Source: JAURVT01 sp049059935 (GTDB lineage: Bacteria > Actinomycetota > Actinomycetes > Propionibacteriales > Nocardioidaceae). Taken from it: a stretch of 64,000 nt of DNA. The position numbers and the translations under genes are program-made. This document shows positions 59,820-64,000 of the stretch, piece by piece (positions within the stretch are counted from its first letter, which is position 1; each line of letters starts with the position of its first letter). The notes beneath the pieces are model-generated. The model was not told where the DNA came from. It did not search any database and saw only the letters and a program-made list of their open reading frames with translations. The stretch spans positions 105,522 through 169,521 of the forward strand of contig NZ_JBMGQR010000002.1 in the NCBI RefSeq assembly GCF_049059935.1. Direction: 5' to 3'.

Positions 59820-60824
59820 TCAACGACGGTACGCGTACCAAGCCAGCTTCATGCGCTCCACCTGGCCCCGTGTGAAGTGGTTCATGCACGAGTCGTAGGA
59901 GTAGTCCATGAAGTTCTGCACGGGGTCGGCACCGGGTGCCGAGCAGGTGTCGCGTCCGATCGGGCAGGTGAAGCTGGGGTTGCGCTCGGCAGGGGTGTCG
60001 GACACGTAGTCGTTGCGCGACGAGCAGCCGCCCTGGAACGTGTGGAACAGCCCGAGCCAGTGGCCGACCTCGTGGACGGCGGTGTCGCCGCGGTTGTAGC
60101 CGGCGAAGCGCCCGCCGGGCACGGTGTCGACGTTGATGACGACGCCGTCGCTGCGCGGCGCCTTGGCGGCGCGCTGCGGGAAGCTGGACCAGCCGAGCGT
60201 CTTGTTGACGTCGTTCTTGGGCGAGCTGAAGTAGAGGTTGAGCGTGCGGGCGTCGCCGCGGTGCAGGCGGGCCATCATCTTCTTGGCCGCCGCCGACCGG
60301 TAGTCGGCGTCCCAGTAGGACCGGTTGGCGGTGTAGTCGATGCCCTTGAGCACGAAGCGGATGCGCGCGTTGGCGCCGGTCGACGACTGCTTGCCGGCGA
60401 ACGCCTTGTTCATGATCGAGATCTGACGCTTGACCTTGGCCTTGGTCATCTTCGTCTTGGCGCCCTTGCGGGGCTTGATCACGTGGACGCGCACGGGGAT
60501 GCGGACGTTCTTGCGCACCAGCGCGGCCGTGGACGGACGCGCCTGACGGGCACCGGCGGAGGCGTTGACGCGGCGGTCGAGGTGGCGGTCGAGCGCGTGC
60601 GCCGTGGCGGCCGGGAGCGCGGACTCGCGGCTGTAGCCGTCCTGACGGGCCGCGACGTCGCCGGGGACGCACGCGTCGGCCGTGCGCGAGACGGCGGGGG
60701 CGTCGACGGCCCGGGCCGTGGACGGGGCGGCGGACACGAGTGCAGCAGCCAGCGCGAGAGCGGTCAGCCCCAGCAGTCCGGCGCGCGAGGAGCGCCCGTT
60801 AACGGTCGTCTCCCTCGTCGTCAC
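59820..60824 (-). CDS. Secreted zinc metalloprotease (M43/pappalysin-like)
   Basis: Protein of 334 residues. An N-terminal signal peptide is likely (about 1-39, SSRAGLLGLTALALAAALVSAAPSTARA). The zinc-binding motif is HEVGHWLGLFH (HExxHxxGxxH), followed by MDYSYDSCMNHFT (Met-turn), matching the M43B cytophagalysin group. Cysteines in GCSSRNDY, FTCPIGRDTC and SCMNHF suggest disulfides. The GTG start lies inside the upstream DUF3039 gene, giving a 26-bp overlap; with no good later start in frame, it is kept. Confidence 0.9.
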   Translation of the reverse strand: MTTRETTVNGRSSRAGLLGLTALALAAALVSAAPSTARAVDAPAVSRTADACVPGDVAARQDGYSRESALPAATAHALDRHLDRRVNASAGARQARPSTAALVRKNVRIPVRVHVIKPRKGAKTKMTKAKVKRQISIMNKAFAGKQSSTGANARIRFVLKGIDYTANRSYWDADYRSAAAKKMMARLHRGDARTLNLYFSSPKNDVNKTLGWSSFPQRAAKAPRSDGVVINVDTVPGGRFAGYNRGDTAVHEVGHWLGLFHTFQGGCSSRNDYVSDTPAERNPSFTCPIGRDTCSAPGADPVQNFMDYSYDSCMNHFTRGQVERMKLAWYAYRR

Positions 60825-61080
60825 CGGGCTCGAACGACTCCCACCGGTCCTTGCACTCCGGGCAGACCGGGAAGCGCTGCGGGTCGCGGCTCGGGACCCA
60901 CACCTTGCCGCAGAGCGCGACCACGGGAGTGCCCTCGATCATCGCCTCGGTGAGCTTGTCCTTGGGCACGTAGTGCGAGAAGCGCTCGTGATCGCCGTCA
61001 CTGGTCTGGGGCAGCGTGCGGCGGTCCTCCACGGTCTGCGCACCAGGACTCAGGAAACCGGGACTCATGGGGGGCGTCAC
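60799..61080 (-). CDS. DUF3039 zinc-binding protein
   Basis: Protein of 93 residues. The DUF3039 core is DHERFSHYVPKDKLTEAMIEGTPVVALCGKVWVPSRDPQRFPVCPECKDRW; two Cys pairs (ALCGK and CPEC) probably bind zinc. It is conserved in actinobacteria without known function. The start may be GTG 61080 or ATG 61068. Its 3' end overlaps the M43 gene by 26 bp, so the two are co-transcribed. Confidence 0.88.
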   Translation of the reverse strand: MTPPMSPGFLSPGAQTVEDRRTLPQTSDGDHERFSHYVPKDKLTEAMIEGTPVVALCGKVWVPSRDPQRFPVCPECKDRWESFEPGDDEGDDR

Positions 61081-61140
61081 GAGTCGAAGTGTAGGCCATC
61101 CACCCGCCCTCCCGGAGTCGCTTTCGTCCGGGTTCTGGTC

Positions 61141-61719
61141 TCAGTTCATCGACGGGTCGTCGGGGTAGCTGGCGAGCAGCCGCAGCTCGCCGTCCTGCCG
61201 CCGGAGCACCACGCGCCACAGGTCGTCCGGGCTGGGGCTCAGCAGGTCCTGCTCGCTCGAGCGCACCACCAGCCACGACCCCGACGCGAGCTCCTCCTCG
61301 AGCTGGCCGGGCGACCATCCCGCGTAGCCGGCGAAGACGCGCAGGCCCGCGAGGGCGTCACCGACCGCGGCCACCGGGGTGTCGAGGTCGACCAGCCCGA
61401 CGCGTCCGTACATCGGGCGCCAGCCGAGCGGCTCGTCGTCGACGCCCGGCAGCAGGACGCCCACCGCGAGCGCCGCCTCGGCCGACACCGGGCCGCCCTC
61501 GAAGATCGTGACGGGGCCGGCCGCCACGGCCGCCCACCCGGGCAGGACGTCGTCGAGCCCGGCACCGGTGGGCCGGTTGAGGATCACCCCGAGGGCCCCG
61601 TGCTCGTCGTGGTCGAGGAGCAGCACCACCGCGCGCCGGAACGTCGGCTCGTCCAGGCTGGGCGCGGCGAGCAGCAGCCGGCCGGTCAGCCAGTCGCCCT
61701 CGGCCGCGTCGTCCACCAC
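61141..61719 (-). CDS. YqgE/AlgH family protein
   Basis: Protein of 192 residues of the AlgH/UPF0301 family: WLTGRLLLAAPSLDEPTFRRAVVLLLDHDEHGALGVILNRPTG at the start, then FEGGPVSAEAALAVG and FAGYAGWSPGQLEEELASGSWLVV. The fold is known but its role is not. The GTG start is 6 nt after a minus-strand TACGAT box (61726-61731). Confidence 0.92.
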   Translation of the reverse strand: MVDDAAEGDWLTGRLLLAAPSLDEPTFRRAVVLLLDHDEHGALGVILNRPTGAGLDDVLPGWAAVAAGPVTIFEGGPVSAEAALAVGVLLPGVDDEPLGWRPMYGRVGLVDLDTPVAAVGDALAGLRVFAGYAGWSPGQLEEELASGSWLVVRSSEQDLLSPSPDDLWRVVLRRQDGELRLLASYPDDPSMN

Positions 61720-61779
61720 GCCCCGATCGTATGCCGTGACATCCTGTACCGACCCCGACCGCACCACGAGAGGCCAGCG

Positions 61780-62540
61780 ATGACCGACCCGGACTCCACG
61801 TCCGAGGCCGAGCTCACGATCGACGAGCTCGCCGCCCGGGTCGGCATGACCGTGCGCAACGTCCGCGCCTACGCCGGACGCGGGCTGATCCCGGCCCCTC
61901 GCCTCGCCGGGCGCACCGGGTACTACAACGACGTCCACGTGAGCCGGCTGCGCCTGGTGCGCGAGCTGCTCGACCGCGGCTACACCCTCGCGGCGGTCGA
62001 GAAGGCCGTGCTCAGCAACCAGGACAGCACCGCCGCGCACGCGCTCGACCTGCTCGAGGTGCTGGAGTCCCCCGTCGCCGACGACGACACCCAGGTGGTC
62101 TCGCGCGACGCGCTCGCCGCGATGGCCGGCACCGAGCGCGACGACGCCCTGGTCGAGCAGCTCGTGACCGCGGGGCTGGTCGAGGTCCAGGGCGACGACT
62201 CGCTGCTGCTGCTGCAGCCCAGCGTCGTGCGCGCCGGCACGTCCGCGATCGCGATCGGCCTGTCCACCGAGACGGTGATGACGCTGCTGCCCACGCTGTC
62301 CGAGCACCTCGGCGCCGTCGCGCAGACGCTCGTCGACCGCGTCCGTGCGCAGGTCTGGCAGCCGTTCGTCGAGGCCGAGATGCCCGAGGACCGCTGGCCC
62401 GAGATCCTCGGCCTGATCGAGGGCCTGCTGCCCGTCGCCGGGCAGGCCGTCCTCGCGGTGTTCCGCCGCGAGCTCGCCGCGGCCATCGAGGACGTGCTCG
62501 GCGCCGAGCTGCGCAACCTCGGCGAGGCCGGCGCCCCCGC

Positions 62541-62544
<4 letters not shown>
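61780..62544 (+). CDS. MerR-family transcriptional regulator
   Basis: Protein of 254 residues. The N-terminal MerR winged helix is about 12-80 (LTIDELAARVGMTVRNVRAYAGRGLIPAPRLAGRTGYYNDVHVSRLRLVRELLDRGYTLAAVEKAV). The long C-terminal effector region has no Cys metal site, so it is not a classical metal sensor. The ATG has GAGAGG upstream. It is divergent from algH and ends 4 bp into the malic enzyme gene (convergent). Confidence 0.9.
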
Positions 62545-63956
<1,412 letters not shown>

Positions 63957-64000
63957 GGGCGGATTGTCGCAGAAACCGTCGGGCGGTCACCTCCGCGGAG

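Noticed and set aside
56698..59898. Plus-strand open frame of over 1000 codons opposite M1 peptidase, IclR and helicase genes
   Set aside because: It is antisense to clearly identified genes and has shadow-like composition.

Overview
The window is high-GC actinobacterial DNA. GTG starts are frequent, many genes overlap by 4 bp, and many appear to be leaderless, with a TANNNT -10 box 6-8 nt before the start codon. Several gene sets are typical of Actinobacteria: CysM-CysO-Mec+, ClpS-DUF2017-nicotinate phosphoribosyltransferase, MurI-MBL-RNase PH-RdgB, DUF3039, DUF3618, DUF222/HNH and a 6C-like RNA. A member of the Propionibacteriales (Nocardioides/Aeromicrobium-like) fits best, but that is inference.

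Layout. 1-5.3 kb: glycerol use (glpF-glpK-glpD on minus; divergent iclR-glpK2 on plus). 5.4-7.0 kb: FAD oxidoreductase. 7.0-8.7 kb: tRNA-Lys followed by a visibly AT-richer two-gene cassette (four-helix membrane protein plus a membrane-anchored nucleoside-deoxyribosyltransferase/TIR-like protein). 8.7-12.7 kb: Hen1-Pnkp RNA repair pair. 12.7-19.4 kb: K+ channel, a GT2 glycosyltransferase with an N-terminal MshEN-type domain and two unknown partners, FUSC-type membrane protein, GroES-like protein, DUF3618. 19.4-25.1 kb: peroxiredoxin, tRNA-Leu, AraC/VOC pair, trmL-rdgB-rph-MBL-murI, and a 6C-like small RNA. 25.1-32.2 kb: PCD-VOC fusion, PRPP synthetase, methyltransferase, a large acidic protein of unknown function, and the cysteine synthesis set. 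32.2-42 kb: CDP-glycerol transferase, diguanylate cyclase, clpS region, secreted beta-propeller-like protein, pncB, flotillin, and an XRE-cupin/thioredoxin-reductase-like divergon. 42-44.6 kb: class II amidotransferase and an HNH/DUF222 gene with a LexA box in its promoter. 44.6-49.8 kb: sigma factor, small protein, subtilase and TPR-CHAT protease in a tight operon. 49.8-64 kb: pncA, regulators, hydrolase, APC permease, two secreted metalloproteases, helicase, AlgH, MerR and malic enzyme.

The two loci most likely to hold under-described biology are the tRNA-Lys-linked island at 7.1-8.4 kb, a possible defence or toxic effector pair next to RNA repair genes, and the sigma / small protein / S8 protease / TPR-CHAT protease operon at 44.6-49.8 kb, which looks like a cytoplasmic two-protease cascade with its own sigma factor. 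Other notable signals are the SOS box at the HNH gene, the 6C-like RNA, and a glycosyltransferase that may be gated by c-di-GMP.
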